64,000 nucleotides of DNA from Macrocybe gigantea (Eukaryota > Basidiomycota > Agaricomycetes > Agaricales > Callistosporiaceae): NCBI GenBank assembly GCA_011319805.1, contig SJRY01000260.1:372001-436000 (forward strand). The letters run 5' to 3'. Position 1 is the first letter of the stretch. Every line of letters starts with the position of its first letter. Positions 33,683 to 45,752 of the stretch are shown here, piece by piece. The notes beneath the pieces were generated by a model. The model ran no database searches. It was not told the origin of the DNA and saw only the letters and a program-made list of their open reading frames with translations. Made by a program: the position numbers and the translations under genes.

Positions 33683-34444
33683 CAGTCGACTCCCTCCTAA
33701 CCCATAGCGATCGGGAAAGGCCTCGGGCTATGGGTTTTAAGGGGTTATGGGTTTGAGGGAAGATGTTATAAGATGATATAGTATTGTCTAATTAGCGAAA
33801 ATATGGGTCATTAGCAACTATTCAATGCATTATGAGTCTAAATAGTCTGTGGAAAGTGCCGATTTCATGGACTGGTCCTGGCTAGACATGTCTGATGACC
33901 GAAAGATGCCAAAATTACCTCCAGCTTGTGAGAAAAAGGGTCCTTGATATCTTGAACATATTTCTGCCAAGTCGTTGCAGCGTGAAGTGCTTCCATCTGT
34001 GAGGGATGGATTTCCAGGGGGAAGTCATTCTCATCCGAATCCTTCTTATCATCCTCGCCCTTCTTTCCAAATGAGGTTGCCCTCACCATCTACCGCATTC
34101 CTCATCACCCTCCGTAAGCCTCTCCTTTGCCATCCTTTTCGGGGCTGGATTTGCTTTCTTGGGCCTGTAAGCCTTTTTTCAGTGAACCAAGAGGGTTTGT
34201 CATGATGAAGATGCCTTTCTTTGGCAAGTTTTGCATAGAAAGTGATGATTATATAATACATCAATCTCAGATTCTCTCGTAAAATGTATGGGTTTTTCTC
34301 CAAAATGGCTATGGGTTATGGGTTATGGGAGGTTTATGGGTTATGACCTCGATTTTGGCTCTAACCAACCCGGGAAATGGAAAATCCTATGGGTTATAAG
34401 GGGTTATGGGTTTTGAGGGATATGGGTTAGGAGAGAGTCGACTG
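33683..34444. mobile_element. Pogo/Tc1-mariner-type element, non-autonomous
   Basis: 762 bp bounded by inverted termini: left CAGTCGACTCCCTCCTAACC and right, read on the minus strand, CAGTCGACTCTCTCCTAACC (one mismatch, continuing CCATA). TA dinucleotides at 33681-33682 and 34445-34446 fit the usual TA target duplication. GGGTTATGGG-type repeats lie just inside both ends. A minus-strand relic at 33865-34089 includes HPSQMEALHAATTW and KLEVILASFGHQTCLA, which resembles the C-terminal tail region of fungal pogo-like transposases; the catalytic DDE core is missing. So it cannot move by itself. Confidence 0.8.
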
Positions 34445-34446
34445 TA

Positions 34447-34913
34447 TAATGTTTGGCTAGTATTTGACATTATTTACGCAGATATGCGTCTCATTTTCAA
34501 TTTACGATGCTATTTTCTCCCCTTCCTATTCCTATGGATTATATCGTTACCTTTCTTTTGTTTTCTCTACCCTGTTGCCTTTTGCCGACTGAGAATAGGT
34601 ATTAGGGCCCTCAATTTGCGCATCCGGGCATCCCCTGAACAATCACATTGGTACAACTTCTCTTTGAACGCATCTCGAACCTTAGAACAGCGCCGGTACT
34701 GCCATTCTGTGCTGCTTCGCGAGGCCATCCATCCTGCATAGTTGCTATTATCATCTGCAGAAGTATGCAACGTGTTCGCGCAGAAGACATCGTGACGTTC
34801 TTCGCGAACCGCGCGTAAGCGCTGCAGAGAGCCCTTCAAAGGCACAAAGTGGCTCATTTAAAGAGTCATAAACGAGCACGTCCCGAATCAACCCCCACCA
34901 TCTGTTACTTGAC
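34447..34913. other. Intergenic, no gene seen
   Basis: Between the pogo-like element and the dynamin start; only short shadow ORFs. Confidence 0.4.
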
Positions 34914-37717
34914 ATGAAGAAGTTCAAGAGATTGTCCACCAGTCGCCCTACGCCCCATACCAATGGGACCTTTGGTAGTACGGCGGCTTCTAGTTCCATA
35001 GTTACATCGCCTACTATCGAGGACGACACGATCTCCGGTAGTGAATACGCTCGCAAGTGCAAGCAACTGATGCAGTTGAATATGGAACTCCGCGATCTCG
35101 GGTACGGTATCCACATCCCTACTTTCCTGTTCTTTCGATGTCGCCGTTGAACTTTGTACAAGGGCTGATATGTATCTGGATATCCCTCGGATCGCTGTCA
35201 TCGGGAGTCAATCTGGTAAGCTTGAGGCCAATCCAGGGCTTTTCGGAAGATAAAACGCTTGCGCTAGCGGGCAAGAGTTCCCTAGTGGAAGCCATCTCCG
35301 GTGTGAGTCTTAATATCGAATTTACTGACGACTTCTTGACCTCGCTTCACCAGATCACTGTACCACGCGACAGTGGAACGTGTACTAGGTGCGATAACAC
35401 ATACCGGTCATCATCTTTTCTGGCATCCGATGGCTGTCCTGCGTAGGTGTCCGATGGAATGTTCAATGTCTAGATCCACCAATACGTGGTCGTGTTCAAT
35501 TCGCATTCGCTGGATCATGGACGCGCACGGAGACGATCTTTCAGCTTCGACGATTGAGGACTTTGGCCCAAAATTGACTGACCGGGAAGACGCTGAAATC
35601 TGGATTCGTCGCGCTCAAGCGGCCGTTTTGAGCCCCCATCTGCCCAGAGACAGCTTCTTGGACAAGGCAGAAGCGGATCTCAAGAGCCTGATGAAGACGG
35701 ATTCCGAAGTACTCAAGTTCTCCAGGAACATCATCCAAGTCGATGTTAAGGATCCCGATGCCACCGAATTGTCCTTCGTGGACCTACCCGGTGAGAGGCG
35801 CCACCTGATCCCGTCCACATTGGCAATTCATGATACTCCTTTGATACTCCTCTGTTAGGCTTGATTCAAAATCAGGAACAGGAGTTGATAGATCTCGTTC
35901 GCGGCCTTGTCGACAACGCGATTAGTGGCGAAACCACATTGATCCTAATCACGATCCCCATGGCCGGTAAGCCAATGCTTCTTACAGATGCGTATTTTCC
36001 GGTTCGGTGACTAACTGATTAGCAGACGACATGGAAAACCAACAAGCGTTCAAGCTGGCCAAGGACACGGATCCTGAGGGATTGCGCACCATCGGCGAGC
36101 ATTCGACCATCTATGCGCTGCACGTCATTCCGCTGATATGTTGGAGCAGCCGTTCTCACCAAACCGGATATGCTTACCGATGGTATGACAGGCTCGAAGC
36201 AGAGGTGGAAGGACGCAATCGAAGGAAAATCCAGCCATCCCTTGAAACATGGTTATTACTGCGTCCGGCTTCCTGATGATGTCCAACGAGCTCAAGGCCT
36301 AAACCGTGCGGGTCTGGAAGCCATCGCCAAAGACTTTTTCAACACCACGTTCCCCTGGAACGCAATCTTTGACAGGAGACGTTTCGGTATTCGCAGCTTC
36401 GTTCAGGACATCAGCCGAATCCTCGTCGGTCTCATGGAGAACAAGTGAGTAATCGGTGAAGGGCCCAATCTCCGTCTGGTGCTCATCTGTACGCATGCTT
36501 AGTCTGCCAAAGATGCGCGAGAAGGTCGCGGAGCTCCTACAAGAATGTGAAGTTGAACTGAAGAAGCTGCCAGACCCACCGGGGAACGACCCCCTGACGG
36601 ACATGGCTCTTTTGATGAACAGGTTCTTTGGCGCGCTCACGGCAGCTATTTTTGGCGAGGACCACAAGACGCTTGTGCAGACTAACCGCCATCACTACGA
36701 CATGTTCAAAATGGAAATCCAACGCACCAGTCCTGATTTTAGGCCGTACCCTGATCACATGCAGTATCCCAACATAAACCTTTCGAATGTCACATCGATG
36801 AGCTCGATCAGTCCACCGCTGGATCTGAAGTCGGTCCAGGAGATTATCGAAAAGTAGACCCTATTCTTGCACATTGTACTGTACATCGCACTCAAGATTT
36901 CCTTTGTTAGATCCATTGGCTGGGAACTGCCTGGTCATGCACCCTATGACGCGACCAAGAAGCTCATTTCCGACTTTACGAAATTATGGGATGGTCCTGC
37001 TCATTCGTGCTTCGAAAATGTGTTTTCTACGCTTTCGATGTTTATTGATCAAATGATGCTGGAACATTTCGGCCAATTCAAGGTTCTTCATGAACATGCC
37101 CGGTATGCGGTTGCATTCATACTCTTCTACCTAAGCCACTGATGAAACACCGGTATACCGTATTCTACTCTGAAGCATGGTTATCAAGGATGAGCTCGAA
37201 AAGCAAAGGCTCATGACGCTGGACTTCTTGGCAAGAATTCTTCAACTGGAGGACATACCATTTCAGACACGGAACACAGACATCTTCAGGCAGGAGGTAT
37301 CGAACTGGCGCCAGAATTACCTTGGAAAGAACCTTGATACTAGCCCCTATCCCTATTCGGATGCACTTCAAGTCATGGCAACAGTCCAAGCCTACTTTCA
37401 GGTCTCACACAGAGTAAGTTCTCAATTGTCTCGGATGAAGTGCTCTGACTTGCTCTCGGCCAAACCAAACTTTGCAGCGTATTATCGACTATGTCCCGAT
37501 GGCCATCGAACATGATCTCAACCAGGCCGTCCTTCCGAGCATTCAAAAGGCGTTATCGCGAGACTTGATCAACACTGCAGATAGAGCGAGGAGTTTGCTC
37601 AGCGAGGACCCTGCAGTCGTGCATAGACGGACGCATTGGCGAGAGAGGCAGGCACGGCTGTTGCAGATCAAGAAGATGTTGGAAGATTTTCAACAGGTGA
37701 CGGTGCAATTTGAGTGA
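34914..37717 (+). CDS. Dynamin-family GTPase
   Basis: Large GTPase of the dynamin/Mx class acting in membrane remodelling. N-terminal Ser/Thr-rich leader (MKKFKRLSTSRP), then ADMYLDIPRIAVIGSQS/AGKSSLVEAISG (P-loop GSQSAGKSS across an intron), ITVPRDSGTCTR (switch I), LSFVDLPG (switch II), LILITIPM, VLTKPDMLTDG (G4), a middle domain (FVQDISRILVGLMENNLPKM, SIGWELPGHAPYDATKKLIS) and a C-terminal GED (VMATVQAYFQVSHRRIIDYV to QVTVQFE). No PH or proline-rich domain, like Mx/Vps1-type members. About ten introns; the one before the TKPD motif (36095-36149) starts with GC. Confidence 0.93.
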
Positions 37718-37803
37718 CGGCCGTTCTTTGTTGTATACCGTCTTGCATGCGAAGTCAAAGTTCAAGACATTCGTTTAGCCTCAAAAATGAAAAAGAAGTC
37801 AAT

Positions 37804-37874
37804 GCCACGTACCCGGATTGAACGAGTGACCTTCTCATTACAAGTGAGACGCGCTACCACTACGCCAACGCGGC
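37804..37874 (-). tRNA. trnT(ugu): tRNA-Thr (anticodon UGU)
   Basis: 71-nt cloverleaf on the minus strand: acceptor GCCGCGT/ACGTGGC, D-arm with GTAGTGGTA, anticodon stem TCTCA/TGAGA with loop CTTGTAA (TGT anticodon), T-arm ACTCG-TTCAATC-CGGGT. No intron. Confidence 0.93.
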
Positions 37875-38599
37875 TTGTTGTCAGCCTCTGTTATTCGAAA
37901 ATACCAATTTCATTTATCTGAGTCTTGCCAACTCTGTCTTAACACCACTAATGATTACCTACATGATGTTGCAATGCATGTTTAGACATGCTACTCTGGC
38001 ATCTGCTAAGTGTTCATGCGTTTGTTGCCGGTTGAGCGCGTTCTGTCGAGCAGCCTAGGACATAACAGTCCTTTACTGACTATGGAGCAAGGCAGTCACG
38101 CAGGGGTGTCGGCGACGACCATGGTCTACTACCACCACACCCCGAGCCAGATGTATCAGGTCTGACATGCGGCACGAACCCGAAGGTCCTCTGTATGCAG
38201 ACCATGCATTCCAATCGCCTGGTTGAGTCTCGCTTCCTCGGCTTGTCCGCTAACATCCCTGTACTCTCTGCAAACTTCACTGGATGTCCAGAAGAGGACA
38301 TGGAAGCCGTGGACGAAGGCAAGCTCAGATGCAAGGTTCTTAGCCTGCCATCGGCAACGAAGAAACAACAGAGTAATCTGCTCCTTCCGCTGAGGCTTCG
38401 GCACAACCCAGGCAGCCGTCCGCCACACCAGCGTCAAGCTCGTCTCACAATGGGACACCGAACGAGGCGGCGATGGGCACTCCTTGTGCAAGCAAAAAAA
38501 AAAAAGAAAAGGAAATGTCGGTATCGATTAGGGCGACTGGCGCGATTTTAAAAGTCCCTTCGAACAAAGACGACAGTGTCCTCTCCTGACCGATCTCGC
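37875..38599. other. No recognised gene
   Basis: Overlapping ORFs on both strands around 38080-38550 without recognisable motifs; an A-rich run at 38494. Confidence 0.35.
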
Positions 38600-39034
38600 A
38601 AAAATAAGACGATCGCCCCAGGCCATCGCAGTCAACCAGCCCAAAGGGAGTCTTCAGGTTTCCACCACGGCGCCGCAAACCTCCGCCAACGCCTAGGGAC
38701 AGGGATTGGGCTGATGCAAACGATGATTTCCTCGGTTTTGACGCCTGTTCATGAGCATGACTTCAGCTGGCACATGGGTGGCTGTGCGCGGAGTGTGGTG
38801 AGAACGCGAGGCTCACCAGCGAAATCGATCTCTTCGAAGTTGGTTTCAAGAACTAAGCAGCCTCGAATCACCTCGGCGAGCTTGTATGCATCTGCCGATC
38901 CAAATTATTCTCAGCGATGGCGTTCACAGGCAGACGGACCGCAAACAAACGGTGTGGCACGGAACCTCGTCAAAATGAGATACGTCCAATTCAAGGACGT
39001 TTTCAAACGCACTGTCCAGGGATTCCAGGAACAC
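38600..39034 (-). pseudogene. APS3: AP-3 adaptor complex sigma subunit fragment
   Basis: Minus strand shows VFLESLDSAFENVLELDV followed by SHFDEV, then after an intron-like gap YKLAEVIRGCLVLETNFEEI, then a Ser/Gly-rich tail (SAQSLSLGVGGGLRRRGGN, LKTPFGLV). These match the second half of AP-3 sigma (FxExLDxxFENVxELD, LAExxxGxxVLETNxxEI) and the fungal C-terminal tail. The N-terminal half (longin-like start) is not found upstream, where the chalcone-isomerase-like gene begins only about 300 bp away. The core is therefore truncated and probably a partial duplicate or relic; a missed distant exon is not excluded. Confidence 0.6.
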
Positions 39035-39337
39035 CTATAGAGTAGCAATGCGATATCAGTCTCATGAGAATACCGAGCTGGCTTTCGATGAACACGAAAT
39101 ACAGCGTAGCATAGCACTAGTGGACAACACGCCGTCCGCTCCCCTCCCATTTTCTTTAGTTCCCCAAAAAGTCTTGTATTCCCGGTGCATCCAGAACATC
39201 GCAACGGTTGGACTAGACGAGAATAATCAAGGGAATAGACCATCTGGACCAATGGGTGTAAAACTTGGTCAAGAGAATTGTCCTGAAATCACGTGGCGAC
39301 CCAGGTAACCTCTCTGCGACCTCCACCACTGCCCACC

Positions 39338-40390
39338 ATGTCCGTGTTCAAGTTCTTCCAACCGTTCGTACGGCTAGCCGCAGCAGCCACCTCCGCGCGA
39401 TCGCTAAACAGCTCACGACAAACTCCACCGCGCTTCGCACACGGTCCGTTTGCAAGGCTCGCCTGGGGTGCGACCGCGTTCGTCCTGTCGTCTGCTCTGT
39501 ACTGTCGGAATGCGCCTCCATATATCTCGACGCGGAGTCATCACCAATACAGCAACCGTCCGAGGAACAGATCGGTTCGTCTCCTACACTATGCCACACG
39601 AGGACAAGCACGGCTTGACGAGACCAGTTGATCCCTCCACTTCCATATCGTTTCCAACAACCTTGCAGGTACAGTCGAAACTCAAGTTTCCGCCCTTGAC
39701 ATTGATTGGTGTTGGAGTACGCACCGTGTCATTCCTTGGGATTAAAGTATACTCTATCGGCTTCTATGCAGACCTCGATAATCCGAACCTTCACGTACGG
39801 CTCTGACCATTGCGCAACCTTTCTTCTAACTGATTGCTGGGACAAGATCCCGAAAGACATGCCCGCTGACAGGAAGATTGAGCACATTGTGCAGAACACG
39901 TCCTGCGTCATCCGATTAGGCAAGTCTCACCCTGACTTGTGCTTGACGAGTTTCATGACTCGGAACCTGCAGTGCCTACCCGGACGACAAACTACACACA
40001 TCTTCGTGATGCTTTCATGCGCGCTCTTCAAGCACGAATGGCCTTGGCCAGGAAGCAAGGTACGCTGTCCGAGGAAGAGGCCCAAGCCGCTGGCTCCCCA
40101 ATGCGCAAGCTGAAGAGTCTGTTCCCGAATTCCCCGCTGGAGAAACATACGCCTCTCGACATCTATTTGACGGCTCCTACACCTGGCCGGCCTCGATCCC
40201 TTATTTTTAGAGACCTGGGTGGAGTGGAAAATGATTGGGTAGCAACCGAACTCGTTTTGCATTATTTTGAAGGTGCAGGCCCGAGCCCACTGGTAGGTCG
40301 TTCGCTGTGCTCGTCAGTTTGATTCACTGCTCAAGGTCTCAACAGTTGAAACAATCGGTCGTCAACCGGCTGGAATCGTTCTCTAAATGA
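39338..40390 (+). CDS. Chalcone-isomerase-like mitochondrial protein (AIM18 family)
   Basis: Fungal members of the chalcone-isomerase-like fold lack flavonoid activity; yeast Aim18/Aim46 are mitochondrial haem-binding proteins. It begins MSVFKFFQPFVRLAAAATSA, an Arg/Ala-rich presequence, with a hydrophobic stretch near GATAFVLSSALYC. The domain follows: FPTTLQVQSKLKFPPLTLIG, GVRTVSFLGIKVYSIGFYAD, MPADRKIEHIVQNTSCVIRL, NYTHLRDAFMRALQARMALA, SPMRKLKSLFPNSPLEKHTP, RPRSLIFRDLGGVENDWVA and a last exon ending LKQSVVNRLESFSK. Four or five introns. Confidence 0.88.
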
Positions 40391-40747
40391 TCATTGGATT
40401 GATTGATCACTGGAACTAGCCACAAAACGTTGTAATGAGCAATCAGAGTTCGCTTCTTACTCCTCAACGACCTCTGAAAGTTTCTGTCTGCTGATGCTCA
40501 GCTACCGACATTTACCCGTTCGTTCCCCCGTGGCATGCATTTGGAGCCAAAGATGCCGAAGTTCGTCCTTTCGGCATCTACAGAACGCTAAATACCAGAC
40601 AAGCCGGCAAACCAGCCTGCTTCTCACAAGAGATCACGATTACTGAGCTCTTCAGTTTCTTCGTCGACAGGACATGACACACCAATACAAAGAACTGACT
40701 CGTTGGTGATGTCGTTATCTGCAACTCTGCCATAGATCTGACCGCCT
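40391..40747. other. Intergenic, PhyH upstream region
   Basis: No gene recognised; an upstream exon of the PhyH gene here cannot be excluded. Confidence 0.35.
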
Positions 40748-41791
40748 ATGATAGCTGAGCAAGTCCATCACTTTATGGAAAATGGCTACGTAGTGATCAA
40801 GAATGCCTTTTCCCGAGAAAAAGCGTCCCAATGGACCAGTACGATGTGGATCCGTGTTGGCATCGACCCCAACGACAAGTCGACTTGGGACCGGGAGAGT
40901 GTCCATATGCCGTTCCATAAGAGAGAATTTGTAGCAGATTTCTCCCCAAAGGTGTGGACTCCACAAACAACGAAGATATGCTTGCTAGACTGCCATGATC
41001 CAGGCATGGGCGGCGATGCAAGATCTCCTCGGAGAGGATAGAATAGATGAAAACAGGAGCACCTGGGGGGATTCTTTCATCGTGAATTTTGGCACAGACG
41101 ACTTTGGGATGGGCCAGCCAAGCATCGCGCCGGAAAATCTCGACAACTGGCATGTGGACGGAGACTTTTTCGCAAGTCGCTTTCTCCAGGGATATAGACT
41201 GACACTGAGAACCATCCCAAGGTCCATTATCTGGACTCACCGGAGCAAGCGCTGTTAGTAATACCCATCTTTTCCGACATACAGCCTCGTGGCGGAGGAA
41301 CGATGATTTCGCCGGATGGCATTGCACTGATTGCGAAATACCTAGCGGCTCATCCAGAAGGCGTGCTTCCGACTGGGTTATCTTTTACGCCGTCGACCAG
41401 CGCGCATGGAAATACGATGGACGATCCTGGCTACTGGTCGCATCTGGACGCTGCCAGACGATGCAAGACGTTCTTCGAGATGACCGGCGAAGTCGGCGAC
41501 GTCGTCCTCATGCATCCTCTAATGCTGCACTCAGCATCAAAGAACTACACACGAACGCCAAGGATCATCACGAATCCACCCGTCGCGCTCAAAGAGCCCT
41601 TCAAGTTTCAGAGAGAGAACGGTGACGAATACAGCCTGGTGGAAAGGAAGACGCTCAGGGAATTGGGCCTGGAGAGCTTTGATTTCAAGATTACGACGGA
41701 AAGACGACTGATAGTTCCGGCTAGAATGACGGCGCAGGACAAGGTGCTGGAAATGGAGAAACAGAGATTGCTTGCCGCCGGACTTGTTTGA
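40748..41791 (+). CDS. Phytanoyl-CoA dioxygenase (PhyH) family protein
   Basis: Fe(II)/2-oxoglutarate oxygenase; substrate unknown. N-terminus MIAEQVHHFMENGYVVIKNA is typical of PhyH proteins. After an intron (about 40947-41003) comes AWAAMQDLLGEDRIDE, then SFIVNFG, the iron motif WHVDGDFF (HxD), a second intron, HYLDSPEQALLVIPIFSDIQ and PRGGGTMISPDG. Then GDVVLMHPLMLHSASKN (distal His) and RTPRIITNPPVALKEPF with the 2-oxoglutarate-binding Arg. The C-terminus ends KQRLLAAGLV. Ligands are complete. Confidence 0.85.
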
Positions 41792-41972
41792 CTATTGTAG
41801 CAGATTGATGTTGAACATTACCTACTCCTTTATGGAGGCCGTGCGACTTGGAAGGAATACGAAGTTGATAGGCGAATGTCAGTCACCTCATTGCAAAGGA
41901 CACTGGTAGATCGTCTTTAGGATTTGCCCTCTATTCAGCGTATGAGTTTTTCTTGTTATGGTCCGACTTGGC

Positions 41973-44832
41973 TCACTTCAGTCGAATCCAAAAGTTCATG
42001 CAACATTCATGCATGAGCCAACCACACCAATGATTATTCGGATAAGCAAAACCGATATCATCACCATTCTTGATGCACTTCAAATAGGACAGCAAAAGCG
42101 ACTTCGACATGTATTTATTTAATAATTCATCGAACACGAACAAAGTGCTACGCGGGCGAAACAAAGATCTACGACGGCGGAACCAACTCCTTGTGCCTTT
42201 ACTGGAAGTCGGGGCGAGGGCGTCGTACTCAGGGCACAGGTTGAGCCAGTCCTGAGGCGTGATCTGGGCCTGGGGACCTGAAACGTTGTCCTCAGGAGCC
42301 TCGCCAAAGACGATGGCGAGACCGGCTTCAAGATGCCAGTCGATGTGGCAATGCAAGAACCACGCGCCGGGGTTTCCGGAGACTGTACCCTATTCAGTAA
42401 CGGCGCATAGGATGGAAGGCAAGATATTACGAACAGAAGCGGAATGTTGTGTTCCCTCCGTTGACTGACGAGGTATTAGTCGAAAAAGGATCGGACGCAT
42501 GTGATTCGGAGGACGTACTGGGATAGACATCACGTCTCAGCGGGCTGGAATAAAGACGACGTTACCCGAATGTCGTCGCAGAAGTGAGATAAGACACGTA
42601 CTTGACGAAGTTGGTGTTGTTGTCGTTGCCTGGTCGGACGACATCGAATGCGTGACCGTGCAAGTGGAACGGATGCGCTAAAACAGACGATCGGTGCCGA
42701 CCTTTGTAGGAAAAATTAGAATTTACCTCCTCCTCCAGGAATCGAAACCTCAATCAGCTTATTCTTGGGCAAGATGAAACTACCAGGCCGGTGAGCATAG
42801 TCGGAACGAAACAGTTGCCGTTACATACACTTGTTCAGAAGGAAGGAGGTCTTGAGGCTGATTACAATGAGCTTGAGTTTTACTTTCAGTAGTATGGAGA
42901 CCAACCTGAGCAGCACCGCTGAGCAACTGAAGAAGGACGGGCACGGAAGGCGAAATGTAGGAGATGCCGTTAATATCGAAGAACGGTGGGTTGGGCTGGT
43001 CACATCCGGTCTCAAGTTACATTCAATAAAATTGGCATCAACCTCGGACAGACCTGAGCAATGTTCAAAGTGATAGCTAGAAACCGCGAGTCAGTTACAC
43101 TGGTCGGCCATCAGCAATGTCCTACTCACCGACATCCGGGGGGCCATCACCAAGCTGGGGATTGAGTGAATCAGTTCACGAAATCCACTCATTGGAAATC
43201 GCCAGGATTGAAGAACGCACCATGCCCGGGTGCTCAGAGGCAATTGGCTGTAAAAATTGGACATGAATCAGCATGAACGAGGCAAAATTTAGATTTTTAC
43301 GTACATGCATCTGCTGATCGAGCAATTTGGGACCGGGCGTGTTGTTCGTAGTTGGCTCAACAGCTGGTGCACCACGATAGCGGAGAATAGCCCGTGTCAA
43401 ATCGGGGTTGACTATGCGGTTCGTGTTAAGTCAAGCACTGTAATTATACAGAGAGATAAAAATTTCGCACAGTTAGGATTGCCAGCAGGAGCACCACCAG
43501 TGGGAGGAGCACGGATCCAATAGTTTCCAATGGGCTGATTAGCATTCAAGATGACAGAAACACGTTGGGCTAAAACCATTCCTAAGCGTGCTATCGACTA
43601 TAGGATCATGTTCAAACATACCAGCATAAACGTCGACATTCTGGACAGTAACAGGATCATGCTCGATACCATCGGCTTCCATAAAAGTGATGTTGTGGTT
43701 GTCGATCGAGAATGTGAAGAAGGGACGGCAGGAAATGGCGAAGACACGCAGCCTCACTCGCAGTCAATACAGAGGAAACATCATGGTGTGATTTCATGTA
43801 CCTATATCTCCTGCCTCTCTGGACGTTGACCACCGCAAAGGGTACAAGTGGGCCGCCGTTGAACCTGCCTCGGCCGTTGATGAGACCAGAATCCGGAATA
43901 GGAACAACGCCAGTCTGGAAGAAGACGTTCTGGGCAGCAGGAGCAAGGTTGTGGTACCAGTCGGCTAGAGTAATGAGGGTTGACGCTGGAAACTACAATC
44001 AATCGTTGGCACAAGGTACATGGATGAGTTGACGCACCATCATCAACATCGTAGAGGTTCTTGAGAGGGTCATTGGGGTCTAGATAACGCTTAACATTAA
44101 GAAAAAGACAGAGTTGGGATCATTACCATAGACGACGAAGATACCACGAAGACCATCACAGTACTGCGTAGATAAATGAGAGTGGTACCAGAAGCTAGAA
44201 TATGCCCCTGAGTGTCTAATCTTTATTGGAGTATTTTTCGACGAACTTTCCCGTCTGTGGCGCAGTACTGAACGAGTACGTGAAGGTCGTATTTGGTGGG
44301 ATGGGACACTGATTGGCTTTGGCTAAGGAGTTCGTTTTTAATATATTTCACGTAAGTACCTGGTTGACAAAGCTGCAGGGACATTTCAGAATCGCGGCGC
44401 GTGATATTTAACTTCTCGAAACTTACGCTGGTCCATCTTGGGCAGATGTCCTCGGTTGGAAGAAGCCGTGCCAATGCTTAGGCGACTTTTCAGCATCTGC
44501 GGATGGAAGACAGGTGTGACCACTTACGATGGATGTACTTCGGCGCATGCCTGGGTTGATCAACTTGTTATGAGTCGGAATGACGACGGAGTCGCCCTTC
44601 TGGACTGTGATTGCTGGACCCGGGAATTGTCCGTTGACCAAAATAGCCCTGAAGTGGAGGATAATGTCAAAACTGCAAGTACCGGCACAAAGTCGTCGGT
44701 TGCTACTAACTGTCTCTCGAAGCCATCGGGAGAAGCGGGCCCATTGCCGATGGTGAAATCAAAGTGGCGCACTGCAGCGTATGCTGCAGGCAATAGTGTA
44801 CAAGCAGTCAGAAGACTGGAAAATAGAACCAT
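41973..44832 (-). CDS. Laccase (multicopper oxidase)
   Basis: Secreted blue copper oxidase of phenols/lignin-related compounds. [20 protein letters not shown] is a signal peptide; then [18 protein letters not shown] and [18 protein letters not shown]. All four copper signatures are visible on the minus strand: [38 protein letters not shown] and [27 protein letters not shown] and the [20 protein letters not shown] tail are typical. At least a dozen introns. The usual short end after CPEYDALAP is replaced by a ~70-residue basic then hydrophobic tail; one missing C in the run near 42211 would account for it, as the next frame stops at once. Without that change the stop is at 41973. Confidence 0.93.
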
Positions 44833-45752
44833 CTTCGATAGGAGGTTGGCCTACTGAAACCAAGGCACCGGTGAAAGAGGCCTTTTAAACAGAGAAGGAC
44901 GTTGAGCCATTTTCTTTCGCTGTTCCAGGAGACGCCAATAAGTGTAGGCCGGTTCGAAATGTGAGACGACGGTGACAGCAATTTCACTACATATTTCTCA
45001 TAAACCTGTGAGTTCCTGTCCATTACCGTTGTTCGCTTTTGCGCCGTGAGCACGCTAGGTCGGGACTGATACACGGGGCCGGACAGATTTGACTCAAGGG
45101 TAATTTGATTCTTTTTCCAGACAAATGTACTGTGAGATTCTTAGATAAAAATAACTTTGTCATACCTTTGACGAGGTCTCTGTAAGGAACGCATGCCTGG
45201 GTGCTATCAATGCTTCCGACGACCCGGGTGACGACAATGCGTAGGACCGGTGGGCTGGCTGAAATAAGGCAATGACAAAGGCGCTCTGCGCTAAAACGCC
45301 TCGGTGTCCCACCATCAAAAAGGCCTCGACTTGCCTTCAAAGATGGAGTCTCAGGCATGTATGCACTGGAGCCTTGACACGCGCCAATAGGCGATCGGCA
45401 TGTTATACCCGTCCATTCTGAATAGCAAGCCATCCCACGAGGTGCCTGTGGAATGGCCGCACTCCACCTGACGTCCAAATGCCATAGCACTCCTTTGAAA
45501 CGCTCGTCACAGTATAGTGATAGATCATGCTTACTGGACGGATGACGAACCGCTGCTGGTTGAGCAGAGCGTCCTACAAAAGATTAATGCGCAATAGAGG
45601 CAGCTGAGCTACGTTTATTAGCCATTTTTAGCTCACGTGAGATGCTGAACATTTCGTGCAAGCCACAGAAAACAGTGTTATGTGGAAGTATTGACTTGCC
45701 TCACAATCAGTGAAAGTAGATTCGTGACTATTTTTACATGTTAAATCTCAAG
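44833..45752. other. Laccase upstream / biotin-enzyme downstream region
   Basis: No gene recognised; minus-strand ORF 45023-45490 has no known features. Confidence 0.4.
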
